The notes beneath the pieces were generated by a model that saw nothing but the letters and a program-made list of their open reading frames with translations, did not search any database and was not told the DNA's origin. Positions 7,637 to 15,653 of a DNA stretch of 27,700 nt are shown piece after piece. The first letter of the stretch is position 1. Every line of letters starts with the position of its first letter. This DNA is from a virus: the IMG/VR virus record IMGVR_UViG_3300037606_000226, positions 1-27,700 of that record; one strand, given 5' to 3'. The position numbers were made by a program, and so were the translations under genes.

Positions 7637-7841
7637 TTTCGAACAACCATTTTTTATATAATTTTTTTATTTCCTGTTTCATGCCGTCGTATTCACAGCT
7701 ACAGCCTCTTTTATTAATTTCTTTATTACCTTTTAAAATCCTCTCTGCCTCGTATTGGATAGTTAAAGCCATCCCTTCCGGGGTTCTATTAGCGTAAACC
7801 GGGTAGACTTCTAATAAAAACTCTATTTCGCCTTTAGTCAT
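7620..7841 (-). CDS. Small hypothetical protein with CxC motif
   Basis: 73 aa, ATG 7841, overlapping both neighbours (8 bases upstream, 17 downstream). It is helical and charged. RGCSCEYDGMKQEIKKLYKKW near the C-terminus contains two cysteines in a CxC pair. I do not recognise a family. The chain of overlaps through this block suggests translational coupling from 8606 down to 6774. Confidence 0.55.
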   Translation of the reverse strand: MTKGEIEFLLEVYPVYANRTPEGMALTIQYEAERILKGNKEINKRGCSCEYDGMKQEIKKLYKKWLFENEKKI

Positions 7842-8031
7842 TTTGTAATTCTTTTAAATATTCTCTTACGAACCCCTTAATAACCTCTCTTTGATTGTTA
7901 CTAAGCGTAACTCTACGTCTCTCCCTAAGTATCCTATGGTTCTTATATACAGGTATAAGATAGTGTTTTACTATAAGGGAGAGACAGGTTATTGATAATA
8001 TTGTAATTAGTATTAATTCCATTCTACACAT
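7834..8031 (-). CDS. Small single-span membrane protein
   Basis: 65 aa from ATG 8031 (ATG 8022 is an equally possible start, giving MELILITIL). Residues about 5-27 are strongly hydrophobic. The rest is basic, with RILRERRRVT and a C-terminal amphipathic helix, so the topology is probably N-out/C-in. It overlaps the 3' end of the sigma-like gene. The length is compatible with a holin, antiholin or superinfection-exclusion peptide, but nothing in the sequence decides among these. Confidence 0.55.
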   Translation of the reverse strand: MCRMELILITILSITCLSLIVKHYLIPVYKNHRILRERRRVTLSNNQREVIKGFVREYLKELQND

Positions 8032-8606
8032 GTATTACATTTTTTTTGAATATGTAGAAATGCTTCCTGTACCCTCTTCTTAAAAGTTTGCAATCCAATC
8101 CCAGCCTCTTTAGTTATCTGGGTAATAGTAACATCTTCAAAATAAAATTGTCTAATCATTTTAGCTATTTCTTGATTTTCATAATTATCTAATTCTCTAT
8201 ACATACAATCCATTAATTCCGGGTTGTTAGCACTTAAAGGATTACTGTTCTCTTCCTTAATATTTTTATATTTTAAGTTATCAAAGATTTCTCTGGAGTC
8301 TATCAACGGTTTTCTGTATTTACAATAAAAATGAGAGGTACTACTCTTTAACTGGATTCCCATAATAAAGGTAATAAAGTTTTCAAGTTTGTTATTCTCA
8401 ATAGTTTTAAGTTGGGTTGTTAATGGTTTTTCTAGAAAGAACGTAATAGCTACTGCTAGCAAATCACTCCCCCACCTTTGGTATCCTGTACCGCAAGTCT
8501 TTTTACAATTAATAATTAGTTGAGGATATATTTCATCTATTTTTTTTCTTACAAATTCTCTTTGTTGGGGTATAGTCATAATTACAATATAAGCTTTTTT
8601 TTTCAT
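8013..8606 (-). CDS. Sigma-factor-like / HTH regulatory protein
   Basis: 197 aa from ATG 8606; an internal ATG at 8579 (MTIPQQREFV) is an alternative start. The protein is cytoplasmic and helical. The C-terminal part, FYFEDVTITQITKEAGIGLQ then TFKKRVQEAFLHI, has the 'itqIa.e.gis..t...r...a...L' form of a region 4-type helix-turn-helix as in ECF-like sigma factors. The N-terminal and middle part (DLLAVAITFFLEKPL) resembles a protein type often found in Bacteroidota phages. It is the first gene after the 8607-8765 gap, which carries a terminator-like hairpin and a promoter candidate, so it may start a separate transcription unit and switch on late genes. Confidence 0.55.
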   Translation of the reverse strand: MKKKAYIVIMTIPQQREFVRKKIDEIYPQLIINCKKTCGTGYQRWGSDLLAVAITFFLEKPLTTQLKTIENNKLENFITFIMGIQLKSSTSHFYCKYRKPLIDSREIFDNLKYKNIKEENSNPLSANNPELMDCMYRELDNYENQEIAKMIRQFYFEDVTITQITKEAGIGLQTFKKRVQEAFLHIQKKCNTCVEWN

Positions 8607-8625
8607 TCTACCAACTAGTTACTAT

Positions 8626-8655
8626 ATTATAATTAGGCACTTATTTCTTAAACAA
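8626..8655 (-). promoter_or_regulatory. Candidate promoter of the accessory block
   Basis: On the minus strand TTGTTT starts at 8655 and TATAAT lies at 8631-8626. The spacing is 18 bases between hexamers, or 21 from TTG to TATAAT. It is 20 bases upstream of ATG 8606. It fits both the general sigma-70 pattern and the wider TTG-N19-21-TA pattern of Bacteroidota. The -35 element overlaps the T-tract of the terminator-like hairpin. Confidence 0.4.
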
Positions 8656-8758
8656 GAAACCCCTACATTTCTGTAAGGGAATCGACACCTGCTAAGGTAG
8701 CATACTCTAACGGGTTAATTATAATAATTTAATAGTATTGAGAGGTATTTCAAGTGCC
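8636..8758. other. Structured intergenic element closed by a 7-bp inverted repeat
   Basis: AAGTGCC at 8752-8758 and GGCACTT at 8636-8642 pair perfectly and enclose 109 bases. Inside, on the minus strand, are a 5-bp hairpin (plus strand 8686-8699), an 8-bp hairpin with a GAAA loop (8660-8679) and a UUCUU/AAGAA hairpin near 8645-8658. Nested helices at this density are rare in the rest of this compact genome. It may be a small structured RNA or a composite terminator/operator. I could not fit a tRNA or a known ribozyme to it. Confidence 0.45.
8650..8679 (-). terminator. Terminator-like GNRA hairpin with T-rich tail
   Basis: Read on the minus strand: CCCTTACA-GAAA-TGTAGGGG, an 8-bp stem with one G-U pair, followed by TTTCTTGTTT. 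It lies 87 bases after the stop of the 282-aa fibre-associated gene and before the sigma-like gene, so it could end the structural transcript. Confidence 0.55.
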
Positions 8759-8765
8759 TTTATTC

Positions 8766-9614
8766 TTAATATGTTACGTAGAATGCGTTTTGATTTGCTA
8801 ATATACCAGCTGTATTCGAACTCTCATTAGTAGTCATGTATAAAACTACCTCAGACATCTTACCGTTAAATAAATCACTAGTGGTGGCAGAACCACCTAT
8901 AACCTCTAAGTTTCGTGTTGTACCTAAAGTACCGGCCGCTTGACTAAACTTTTGAGCTCCTTGGTAATAAGCTGTCACATTTACTCCTTCAGTTACTGTC
9001 GCACTTACTTGTGAAACGTTAGTTTGTGATGCTCCTGTGCTTTGTATTACGATTCGATCTGCATCGTACCATTCAAAATCTCCTTCGTACCCAGTTAGGA
9101 ATGTAGGTTTAGATCCTGGTCCGGAACCACCAAATAAGTATTTATTACTCCCCACTGCTCTAGTAGTAATAAAGTAAAATGAAGAACTGGCACCGTATAC
9201 CAAATAAGGTAAATAATATGTTAATACTCTACTGGTAGCAAAATTCAAGGATGCCTTAGAAGGGGCAAGATATGGGTTACCACTACCATCTGAAATCATA
9301 GGTTGTTTACTTGTTATCGCCATTATTGCATCATTACCATTACCGCTTTGATCAAACCATGTAGTCACAGTAGCAGAACCTCCTACTACAAATGTTGATA
9401 GTGCAGCTAAGTCTATGTACCCATTTCCATCAAAGCCAATATTAGTTTCTCCTGAATCATAATTTCTTCTCACTCTTACACAGTCCCCTGTATAGGTGCT
9501 ACTTAATCTTCTAACAGAATGAGCTACAGTAGCTCCGGGATAAGTATCTAAGAGGTACGCTGGTCCTGCTCCTGCTACTGGTGCAAAAAATGCAAATGGT
9601 TGAAATATTGACAT
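8766..9614 (-). CDS. Arabinofuranosidase B-like / LamG-type tail fibre-associated protein
   Basis: 282 aa, ATG 9614, one base after the preceding stop. From about residue 20 it carries a signature I associate with the alpha-L-arabinofuranosidase B (GH54-like) concanavalin fold of phage fibres: AYLLDTYPGATVAHSVRRLS, TGDCVRVRR, then TTWFDQSGNGNDA and a QP.I.dG block. The C-terminal half is strand-rich and ends with MSEVVLYM and a short tail, as in LamG-type lectins. It probably binds or trims host surface glycans at the fibre tip. Enzymatic residues cannot be confirmed by eye. It directly follows the long repeat fibre and is very likely co-translated with it. Confidence 0.7.
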   Translation of the reverse strand: MSIFQPFAFFAPVAGAGPAYLLDTYPGATVAHSVRRLSSTYTGDCVRVRRNYDSGETNIGFDGNGYIDLAALSTFVVGGSATVTTWFDQSGNGNDAIMAITSKQPMISDGSGNPYLAPSKASLNFATSRVLTYYLPYLVYGASSSFYFITTRAVGSNKYLFGGSGPGSKPTFLTGYEGDFEWYDADRIVIQSTGASQTNVSQVSATVTEGVNVTAYYQGAQKFSQAAGTLGTTRNLEVIGGSATTSDLFNGKMSEVVLYMTTNESSNTAGILANQNAFYVTY

Positions 9615-9617
9615 ATA

Positions 9618-11750
9618 TTATGAAAGATTTTGTACTGCTGTTCCGTAAACTATTGAACCAAATGATACAAGTGTCACAATATCCTTACCTCCTGCTGTAA
9701 TGGTTGGAGCTGTTCCTGCTGCCCAAAGTATACCTGAGAAAGAAACTGTTTGTGTTGCTGTATTGTCGATTACAATTGAAATCGTTTGAGATTTAACTGA
9801 GTCAACATTGGATGGTGAAATTGTTGTTGTACCACTAGGTGTTATTGTAAAGAAATTACCTAACGAAAAGTCAATTGAAACTGCTCCTGTTGTTCCTCCT
9901 GTTGTGATATCAGCTGTTACTCTACTTTTAAAGAGAGTTGGGTTATTACAAACTACATCACCGGATACTGATAAAGAACCTGTTATTTCTAATCCTCTTT
10001 TAAAAGAAGGAGTTCCTTCTTGAGGTACTTGTAACCACTCCACTTCATTATATGACGGTAAATCATAATCGCTAAAAGAAGAACCGCTAATGTTGGTTTT
10101 TAGTAGTAACCCATTATCAAAAGTACCAGCGTCATCATATGCATTTAGAGTGACAAATACCTCTGTAGCCTCTGTTGCGGATATTCCTGATATACCAATG
10201 CTTGGGGATTGAGAAAGGCTAATTTCATGGTTATTATCGGTTACTCTTATGCTGTTTAAAGCACCTGGTGTTTTAGCTTGAATGTTAACTCTATTGCTTT
10301 TAATGGTTGTTTCTAGACCTTCCATATACACGGTACCATTATCAGATTTTATGTAGATCTGGCTACCTGTACCTATAAAGTTATCCTCAATATTAAATCC
10401 TCCACTTCCATTAGTGGCAAATTTTCCATAAACTTTACCATTAAAATCAAAACCACTAAGTGAGGCTTGGGCACTACCACTTAATCCGACATTTAATTGT
10501 TTAACCCCGTTATCGTAAGGTAGATTGGCTCCTTGATTTAGGTTTACAGAATTGTTAAAATTATTTATTCCTGTCCAATTATTATTTAACGGTAGAAGGT
10601 CTGTTCCTCCATTTAATGCATAAGAGGCTGTTGTTGCTGTTGAAGCATTACCTATTAAGTTTCCTGAGAAATTTGTGTTTGCTGTTATTGTATCTGCTAC
10701 TAAGTCCCCCCCAATGGTTACTGTTGAACCATCATCAGATATATTTGAATCTAATAATTGATTTTCTACTCCTGATTTTGGTATCCTACCTGTTATAAGT
10801 ACCGCTTCAGACCCCTTTAGTCCTAATGGACCAGTTATAAGGTTAGCACTCAATCCTCCTTCTTCTACTACTGTCCAAAAATCAGTATCACCATTCCATT
10901 CAAATGATGCTGTTGTAGCTGAACCTGAATCAAATACTTTTATACCGGCGAATTGTAATGTGGGGGTGTCTGCATTTAATACGATGAATGCGTCTCCAAT
11001 AATGGTAGCTGATCCGGTTACATAATTTATATGTCCAATAGAGGCACTTACTGCATTGATAGAGTTAAAAGTTTGATCTCCTCCAAAAGTATTATTTACA
11101 TTTGTTTTTGCAAACAACTCTTGACCGTCAACATAAGATGCTGTAGTTGCTAAATCTGCTACTAAAGCATGAGAGGATGATATACTTGTTAAAGCACTTA
11201 CTGCATTGGTTGCAAAAGAACTTGAAATGCTTGTGTCTGCATTCAAAGCATGACTGCTTGAGGTACTTGTTAGAGCACTTGTTGCTGTTGCTGCATTTCC
11301 GGTTGTGTCTTGATCCCATATTGGTACTACTCCTAATAGGCCGTTATATGGAGCTGTAGCTGCATAAGAGCTTGAAAGACTTGTTCCTGCATAGGAAGAG
11401 CTTGTCGCTAATGCTGCCAATGCAACTTCTCCGTCAACTCTACTACCTGTTAGATTTCCCGTTGTTAGAGACACGTCTATTTGAGATGACCCTGATACTA
11501 AACCTGCTGGAAGAACTGTGGGGGCATAAGAGGCACTTATTGCTGTTCCTGCCACTGTTGCATAAGAAGAGGATATTGCTATCTGAGCAAAGTCTGACGT
11601 ACTGGCATTATCTGCCTCAGTAGCAAAAGATGCCGAAATATCTAAGTTTGTTATTGCTGACCCTGTACCGTCTGTTAATACTGAACCACTTATTTGAGTC
11701 AGTTGTTGAAACGTTTGGTCAATAAGGAGATTCGTTAAATTAATTCCCAT
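9618..11750 (-). CDS. Long tail fibre with degenerate Ala/Ser repeats
   Basis: 710 aa, ATG 11750. The N-terminal third (residues about 30-220) is a run of short degenerate repeats such as SISSSHALNADTSISSSFA and DISASFATEADNASTSDFA, rich in Ser, Ala and Thr, as in trimeric fibre shafts. The central part is strand-rich (LETTIKSNRVNIQAKTP, VTDNNHEISLSQSP). The last ~100 residues form a beta domain with TPSGTTTISPSN and IDNTATQTVSF, common at the ends of phage fibres. No peptidase S74 chaperone domain is seen. It is placed after the connector and before the ArfB-like protein, so this pair forms a second host-recognition set apart from the adhesin at the contig ends. Confidence 0.75.
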   Translation of the reverse strand: MGINLTNLLIDQTFQQLTQISGSVLTDGTGSAITNLDISASFATEADNASTSDFAQIAISSSYATVAGTAISASYAPTVLPAGLVSGSSQIDVSLTTGNLTGSRVDGEVALAALATSSSYAGTSLSSSYAATAPYNGLLGVVPIWDQDTTGNAATATSALTSTSSSHALNADTSISSSFATNAVSALTSISSSHALVADLATTASYVDGQELFAKTNVNNTFGGDQTFNSINAVSASIGHINYVTGSATIIGDAFIVLNADTPTLQFAGIKVFDSGSATTASFEWNGDTDFWTVVEEGGLSANLITGPLGLKGSEAVLITGRIPKSGVENQLLDSNISDDGSTVTIGGDLVADTITANTNFSGNLIGNASTATTASYALNGGTDLLPLNNNWTGINNFNNSVNLNQGANLPYDNGVKQLNVGLSGSAQASLSGFDFNGKVYGKFATNGSGGFNIEDNFIGTGSQIYIKSDNGTVYMEGLETTIKSNRVNIQAKTPGALNSIRVTDNNHEISLSQSPSIGISGISATEATEVFVTLNAYDDAGTFDNGLLLKTNISGSSFSDYDLPSYNEVEWLQVPQEGTPSFKRGLEITGSLSVSGDVVCNNPTLFKSRVTADITTGGTTGAVSIDFSLGNFFTITPSGTTTISPSNVDSVKSQTISIVIDNTATQTVSFSGILWAAGTAPTITAGGKDIVTLVSFGSIVYGTAVQNLS

Positions 11751-11763
11751 AGTATTTTATATA

Positions 11764-12366
11764 TTAGTTTGGAGGATATTGTTTTCGCGATGCATCGTAG
11801 ATTGGAATACCGGCTCTTTCCATTATTTGTGCAAATGGACTTTTTCTAAATACGAATCCATTTTTGTATTTGTTATTATAATTAGGATTTTGCTCGTATA
11901 ATTTATTGGAGTCGTTTAATTCTGGGTATAAACCTTGCTCTTCGATTATGTATTTTGTAAGTCTTTCTGCATAGTAAGACATTTTATTTTCTACTGATTG
12001 TCTCTTTAAATTGTAAAGCTCTCTTTCTACACCCTCGCTATTTTCTCCTCCCATTGGCTTAATCAAACCGTTATTCCTACTTCTAAGGTAAATTGCATCT
12101 AAAGAATACCAGTAAGCAGCATAAATTAGATAATCTTGTATATAAGCATCTAGTAGAGTTTTGTAATTAGCATACGTAGATGTATCTATATCGCCAGAAT
12201 CTACTAACGTAATAAGTTTTTCGTATAATAACGTACCAATTATAGCTTGTAATCCTATATCCTGGGATTCTCTAATAGCGTTTTTTATAAGCTCTGTATC
12301 GACATTGTTATTAATATCGGTATACGTTCTTAAGACTTGTTCGGATATTAAAAAAGTATTTGTCAA
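11764..12366 (-). CDS. Head-tail connector / adaptor protein
   Basis: 200 aa with an apparent TTG start at 12366. No in-frame ATG occurs before residue ~105, and the N-terminus MTNTFLISEQVLRTYTDINN matches the expected start of this protein type, so TTG seems real. It is helical: ELIKNAIRESQDIGLQAIIG then LLYEKLITLV, with a second helical block YIQDYLIYAAYWYSLDA. This is the pattern of neck adaptor proteins of the gp6-like group. It lies directly downstream of portal (stop 15 bases away), the usual place for an adaptor that sits below the portal ring. No enzymatic motif is present. Confidence 0.6.
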   Translation of the reverse strand: MTNTFLISEQVLRTYTDINNNVDTELIKNAIRESQDIGLQAIIGTLLYEKLITLVDSGDIDTSTYANYKTLLDAYIQDYLIYAAYWYSLDAIYLRSRNNGLIKPMGGENSEGVERELYNLKRQSVENKMSYYAERLTKYIIEEQGLYPELNDSNKLYEQNPNYNNKYKNGFVFRKSPFAQIMERAGIPIYDASRKQYPPN

Positions 12367-12380
12367 AATTTTATATTTTT

Positions 12381-13568
12381 TTATGTCTTGTTAATATTTG
12401 CATCTTCAGCATCTGTTACTTCTACGGAGGTTGTAATTTCTTCTTCAGTACTACCATCCTGATATAATTGTTTAGTTTCAACTCCTATTACTATATCTGG
12501 GTAATTCACCTGTAATAAGGTTTCAAAGCATCTTAAGATATCTTGTTGTAGGGGTGCAATAACATTATGTTGAAATAAAAGCATAGCGTCGATCATTTCA
12601 TTTCTATTACCTAAAGATCCAGGTTGTTGAATACCCAGTAGTAATGGAGAGGTAATTCGATGGGCAGTTAATATCTTTTGCATAGACATTTCATTTACCG
12701 TTTCATAATACCCGTCGTTTCCGTTATTAGGTATTGGTTCTATTTTAGGTGCATTCTCTGGTGAATCCACATCCATATACATTACAGAACCTGCATTATT
12801 TGTTCCTGCATAATTAGCTCTTAACATAGCTTCTACGGCAGCTACTTCGTCATCCGAACCATTAGTAAAAGTTGTAATAGCTAGTGATGGAGCTAGAGAG
12901 TTTTTAATATTGTTAACGTGAAAATTATCAACTTCTTTATCTAGTTCAATTACTTTCAATGCCCCATTGTAAATTGGTAAGGTATAGTATTCCATTCCTG
13001 GACGATAATTCTTGCTTACGTATATTTGACTAGGTTGATCTTGTTTTGAAGCTGGGCTGTAAGATGGTATTTCAAATACATTTTCATCTGTAGATAAAAG
13101 TAATCCTCCTTTTTTAGCCCATTCCGAAGATATAAACCAGGATGGTATCTCTCCTCTATAGTTTTTTTCTTTAGCTCTAATGTGAGAATAATCAATGTGA
13201 TAAACTTCGGCTATTGTAGATCTATCCATAGACCAGATAACCTCCATTGAAAAAGCACCGTGTAAATAAAAATCTATTGCGGTCTTAGTAAAAATATCAT
13301 TCCAAGTCTCGCCTCTGTTATTTGCTTTATTCAACGCAAAGTCTAAGTTAGAGGTTAATCCTCCTCCTATAATATTCTCTACTATAGCATTTATACAAGC
13401 AGCATTTATACTTGAGTTGTTGTATAGGTCTATTAAGTATTGAGGAAATAAATTGCCTTCTCCTGCTTTAATATACTTATTATGTTTTGATTCAGAATTT
13501 TTAACCCAAGGAGTAGAGCCCCTCTGTACTGATAAAAATTTCTGTTTTTTAATAGTCTCTTTTGCCAT
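12381..13568 (-). CDS. Portal protein
   Basis: 395 aa, ATG 13568 overlapping the preceding stop as TAATG. The portal is the dodecameric DNA gate at one vertex of the head. Visible features are GEGNLFPQYLIDLYNNSSIN near the start, a Gly-rich turn ENIIGGGL, then FYLHGAFSMEVIWSMD and YHIDYSHIRAKE. Near the C-terminus, ILTAHRITSPLLLGIQQPGS and LGNRNEMIDAMLLFQ are the conserved 'aHri...llGi...G..gn..E' region of portal proteins. The C-terminal ~40 residues are acidic and Thr-rich. It is shorter than lambda-type portals (over 500 aa) but the core looks complete. Confidence 0.85.
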   Translation of the reverse strand: MAKETIKKQKFLSVQRGSTPWVKNSESKHNKYIKAGEGNLFPQYLIDLYNNSSINAACINAIVENIIGGGLTSNLDFALNKANNRGETWNDIFTKTAIDFYLHGAFSMEVIWSMDRSTIAEVYHIDYSHIRAKEKNYRGEIPSWFISSEWAKKGGLLLSTDENVFEIPSYSPASKQDQPSQIYVSKNYRPGMEYYTLPIYNGALKVIELDKEVDNFHVNNIKNSLAPSLAITTFTNGSDDEVAAVEAMLRANYAGTNNAGSVMYMDVDSPENAPKIEPIPNNGNDGYYETVNEMSMQKILTAHRITSPLLLGIQQPGSLGNRNEMIDAMLLFQHNVIAPLQQDILRCFETLLQVNYPDIVIGVETKQLYQDGSTEEEITTSVEVTDAEDANINKT

Positions 13569-14014
13569 TAGTTGTGGTATGTTATGTATGCCCCAGTATC
13601 ATCTGGGCCTATATATTGAGTAAATGTTACTACATCTAGTCCTTGAACTGTTGCTCGGTCTTCATCAATTTGAGTTAAATCTAGTTTTCCAACGGCTGAC
13701 CATTCCCCATCGGCATCAGACCATATAGTATTATAGTTTCCCCATTCTTGTGACCCCTCTATATATTCTCTAATTTTTACTGTATATAATCCTCCGTATG
13801 CTGGTAGATCTACTGTTAATACTTGAAATACTATACGAGGGTAAACTGAAGTGGGTACATTAATTAACGTAGCAGGTACTATTGTTTCAGATTTGTCGTA
13901 GTCTTGAATCATTAAAAGCTCTATTTTCCCTAAAGGTAATAAAGCTAGTGAAGATGAAACTTCTGGCCAAACCGTCTTTGTTTGAATACTGCCTGAATTG
14001 TAGAAATTTAACAT
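13568..14014 (-). CDS. Small structural protein upstream of portal
   Basis: 148 aa, ATG 14014. It is strand-rich with few charged helices: PRIVFQVLTVDLPAYGGLYT, VKIREYIEGSQEWG and TIWSDADGEWSAVGKLDLTQ. The pattern suggests an Ig-like or beta-sandwich domain. It follows a terminator-like hairpin after the tube-like gene and is coupled to portal by a TAATG overlap. Proteins of this size beside portal in related phages are virion components such as decoration or minor structural proteins. The exact role is unknown. Confidence 0.55.
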   Translation of the reverse strand: MLNFYNSGSIQTKTVWPEVSSSLALLPLGKIELLMIQDYDKSETIVPATLINVPTSVYPRIVFQVLTVDLPAYGGLYTVKIREYIEGSQEWGNYNTIWSDADGEWSAVGKLDLTQIDEDRATVQGLDVVTFTQYIGPDDTGAYITYHN

Positions 14015-14037
14015 CCTAATATTTTTTATAAGATAGG

Positions 14038-14069
14038 AAAAAAGAGGGAAAGAACCTAATCTACCCTCT
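14038..14069 (-). terminator. Intrinsic terminator after the tail tube-like gene
   Basis: On the minus strand AGAGGG (14069-14064) pairs with CCCTCT (14048-14043) across a 15-base loop and is followed by a run of T (14043-14038). It lies 16 bases past the stop at 14085, which fits partial termination between capsid and portal genes. Confidence 0.6.
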
Positions 14070-14084
14070 CTCCTAAAAGTTTAA

Positions 14085-14633
14085 TTATCCTAAAGTTATA
14101 CCTGACAGTGCAGTAGATAGATCTCCTCCTGTAGTATTTATTTCGAATACCGGTGCTGGTTCCTGTCCTGTGAAAGAAAGGCTGTATCCATTTAAGTCTC
14201 CGAATGCAGTTCCTGATCCTCCAGTTCCTCCGCTTACAGACATTCCTCTGTATCGTCCTACTAAAAAGTATTGACCTACTCCGTCGTCTGTTCCGTTATT
14301 TGTTTTTACTATAATTTTCAAATCAGGATTTTTAGCTAATTCGAAAACTTGGTTTCTTACTGATGTTTGTAGTTTTTGCATTTGAAGATCTACTTGTTGT
14401 TCAAAGAACAAGGTTCCATTTTCTAAAGAAGCGTTAGGAGTCTCTAAGAGTTGTCCAACATTTCTAGGTAATTCAAATTCAAAAAACTCACCAGTACCAG
14501 TAATCTCAGTAATTGCTCCAGCTGTTTCTGCTACTGCAGTGATTGATCCACTAAGAATAAAAACCGAAGTTAATCCTCCTGTGTTCGCTCTACAGCCTAG
14601 CGTGTAGCCTGATATAATGTTGCAAGTTGCCAT
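14085..14633 (-). CDS. Probable tail tube / major tail protein
   Basis: 182 aa, ATG 14633. The start MATCNIISGYTLGCRANTGG and the strand-rich body (FFEFELPRNVGQLLETPN, LFFEQQVDLQMQKLQT, then VGRYRGMSVSGGTGG) recall virion proteins following the capsid gene in Bacteroidota phages. A small beta-rich protein with a self-assembly type pattern, strongly expressed next to the capsid gene and flanked on both sides by terminators, fits a tail tube subunit. A decoration or minor capsid role is the main alternative. Two Cys near the N-terminus (4 and 14) could cross-link. Confidence 0.45.
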   Translation of the reverse strand: MATCNIISGYTLGCRANTGGLTSVFILSGSITAVAETAGAITEITGTGEFFEFELPRNVGQLLETPNASLENGTLFFEQQVDLQMQKLQTSVRNQVFELAKNPDLKIIVKTNNGTDDGVGQYFLVGRYRGMSVSGGTGGSGTAFGDLNGYSLSFTGQEPAPVFEINTTGGDLSTALSGITLG

Positions 14634-14660
14634 TTAATTGTTCTGTGGTTTTAAGTTAAT

Positions 14661-14684
14661 AAAAAGGGGGCGGTTAAGACCCCC
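14661..14684 (-). terminator. Intrinsic terminator after the major capsid gene
   Basis: On the minus strand GGGGG (14684-14680) pairs with CCCCC (14670-14666) across a 9-base loop and is followed by TTTTT (14665-14661). It starts 11 bases past the capsid stop. It is GC-rich in an AT-rich genome and typical of a strong terminator limiting read-through from the capsid gene. Confidence 0.7.
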
Positions 14685-14694
14685 TAATTATGTA

Positions 14695-15639
14695 TTATGC
14701 TAAATCGTTTGAAACGTAATATTCTGGGTGACCTATTTGAGTCCCTAATTTGTTTCTCAATCTATACTTTAAAGAATCATCATCCATGCTAAACCAAAGA
14801 CTAAAGTTAGTAGTGTCACTTGTTAAGTCTGTTCCAACTACCATGTCAGAGGCTGGTCCAACTATTACTCTTTCAGAAGATCTTAATCCGTATATTCCAA
14901 CAATTTTAACGTTTGGATATCCTGGGAAAGGAACTTCGTAGAATCCACCTCTTTTCTCTACAGTTGTAGGGTCGAAGTGAAATAAGTTTTGCGTTGTTAA
15001 TCCTGAGATAATTCTTTGGAATACTGCTGTACCACAAAAGATAGTTAAATCTGTAGCATCCAATACGTTTACGTCAACATTAGAAAGTAATTCTGTTAGT
15101 TGAGCGTAAGCTGTAGAAGCAGCAATGTTTACTTGACCTGCTGGAACTACAACACCTGCTGTAGAGCCTGAGATAAGAGTTTTGAATCCATCACCTGCTG
15201 CTGTTACAGAAGAACCGGCAAATACTACTCCTTCTTCTGCTCCCCAGATAAAGTCATCATTTTGTTGTTGTGCTTTTTTAACTAAATCTTCTGATAAAGC
15301 TGTAAGGATAGTCATAGTATCTTCATAAGATCCTGCGTCTAGTATAGCTTTTCCTAAGTATTTTGAAGTTAATAATTGTAAGTTCCAATTGTCATAAGCT
15401 GTTCTTTTAGAAACTGTGATGTTTCTTTGAGTAAAGTCTAAAGACCCTGAAGCTGTAGAAACCGTATCTCCACCTTGGAAATAAGGAGTAACAGAAGCTA
15501 AGTTTAAGCTTTCTGAGAATTTTATTCCTTCCTGAATTGATACGTACTCAGCAGTGTTACCTGTGTAAACCGTATCCATAAGCATACGCCCTGAAAGTTG
15601 ATCTGTAAAGTCGGCTAAAGCCGCTACATTAATTGCCAT
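14695..15639 (-). CDS. Major capsid protein (HK97-like fold expected)
   Basis: 314 aa, ATG 15639. The N-terminus MAINVAALADFTDQLSGRML is followed by an SLNLASVTPYFQGGD region, TVSKRTAYDNWNLQLLTSKY (a P-domain-like block) and a long helix with EDLVKKAQQQNDDFIWGAEE. VDVNVLDATDLTIFCGTAVF then FQRIISGL, FPGYPNVKIVGIYG and SLWFSMDDDSLKYRLRNKLG resemble the A-domain and late strands of HK97-type capsids. It follows the scaffold-like gene by 14 bases and precedes a strong terminator, the usual setting of the most abundant virion protein. No cleavage site can be named, though an XkdF protease is present elsewhere. Confidence 0.85.
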   Translation of the reverse strand: MAINVAALADFTDQLSGRMLMDTVYTGNTAEYVSIQEGIKFSESLNLASVTPYFQGGDTVSTASGSLDFTQRNITVSKRTAYDNWNLQLLTSKYLGKAILDAGSYEDTMTILTALSEDLVKKAQQQNDDFIWGAEEGVVFAGSSVTAAGDGFKTLISGSTAGVVVPAGQVNIAASTAYAQLTELLSNVDVNVLDATDLTIFCGTAVFQRIISGLTTQNLFHFDPTTVEKRGGFYEVPFPGYPNVKIVGIYGLRSSERVIVGPASDMVVGTDLTSDTTNFSLWFSMDDDSLKYRLRNKLGTQIGHPEYYVSNDLA

Positions 15640-15653
15640 AATTGTATTGTTTT

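Noticed and set aside
8636-8758. Possible tRNA (7-bp closing stem and GTCGATT resembling a T-loop)
   Set aside because: The element is 123 bases, the putative T-stem has mismatches, and no D-arm or seven-base anticodon loop can be fitted on either strand.
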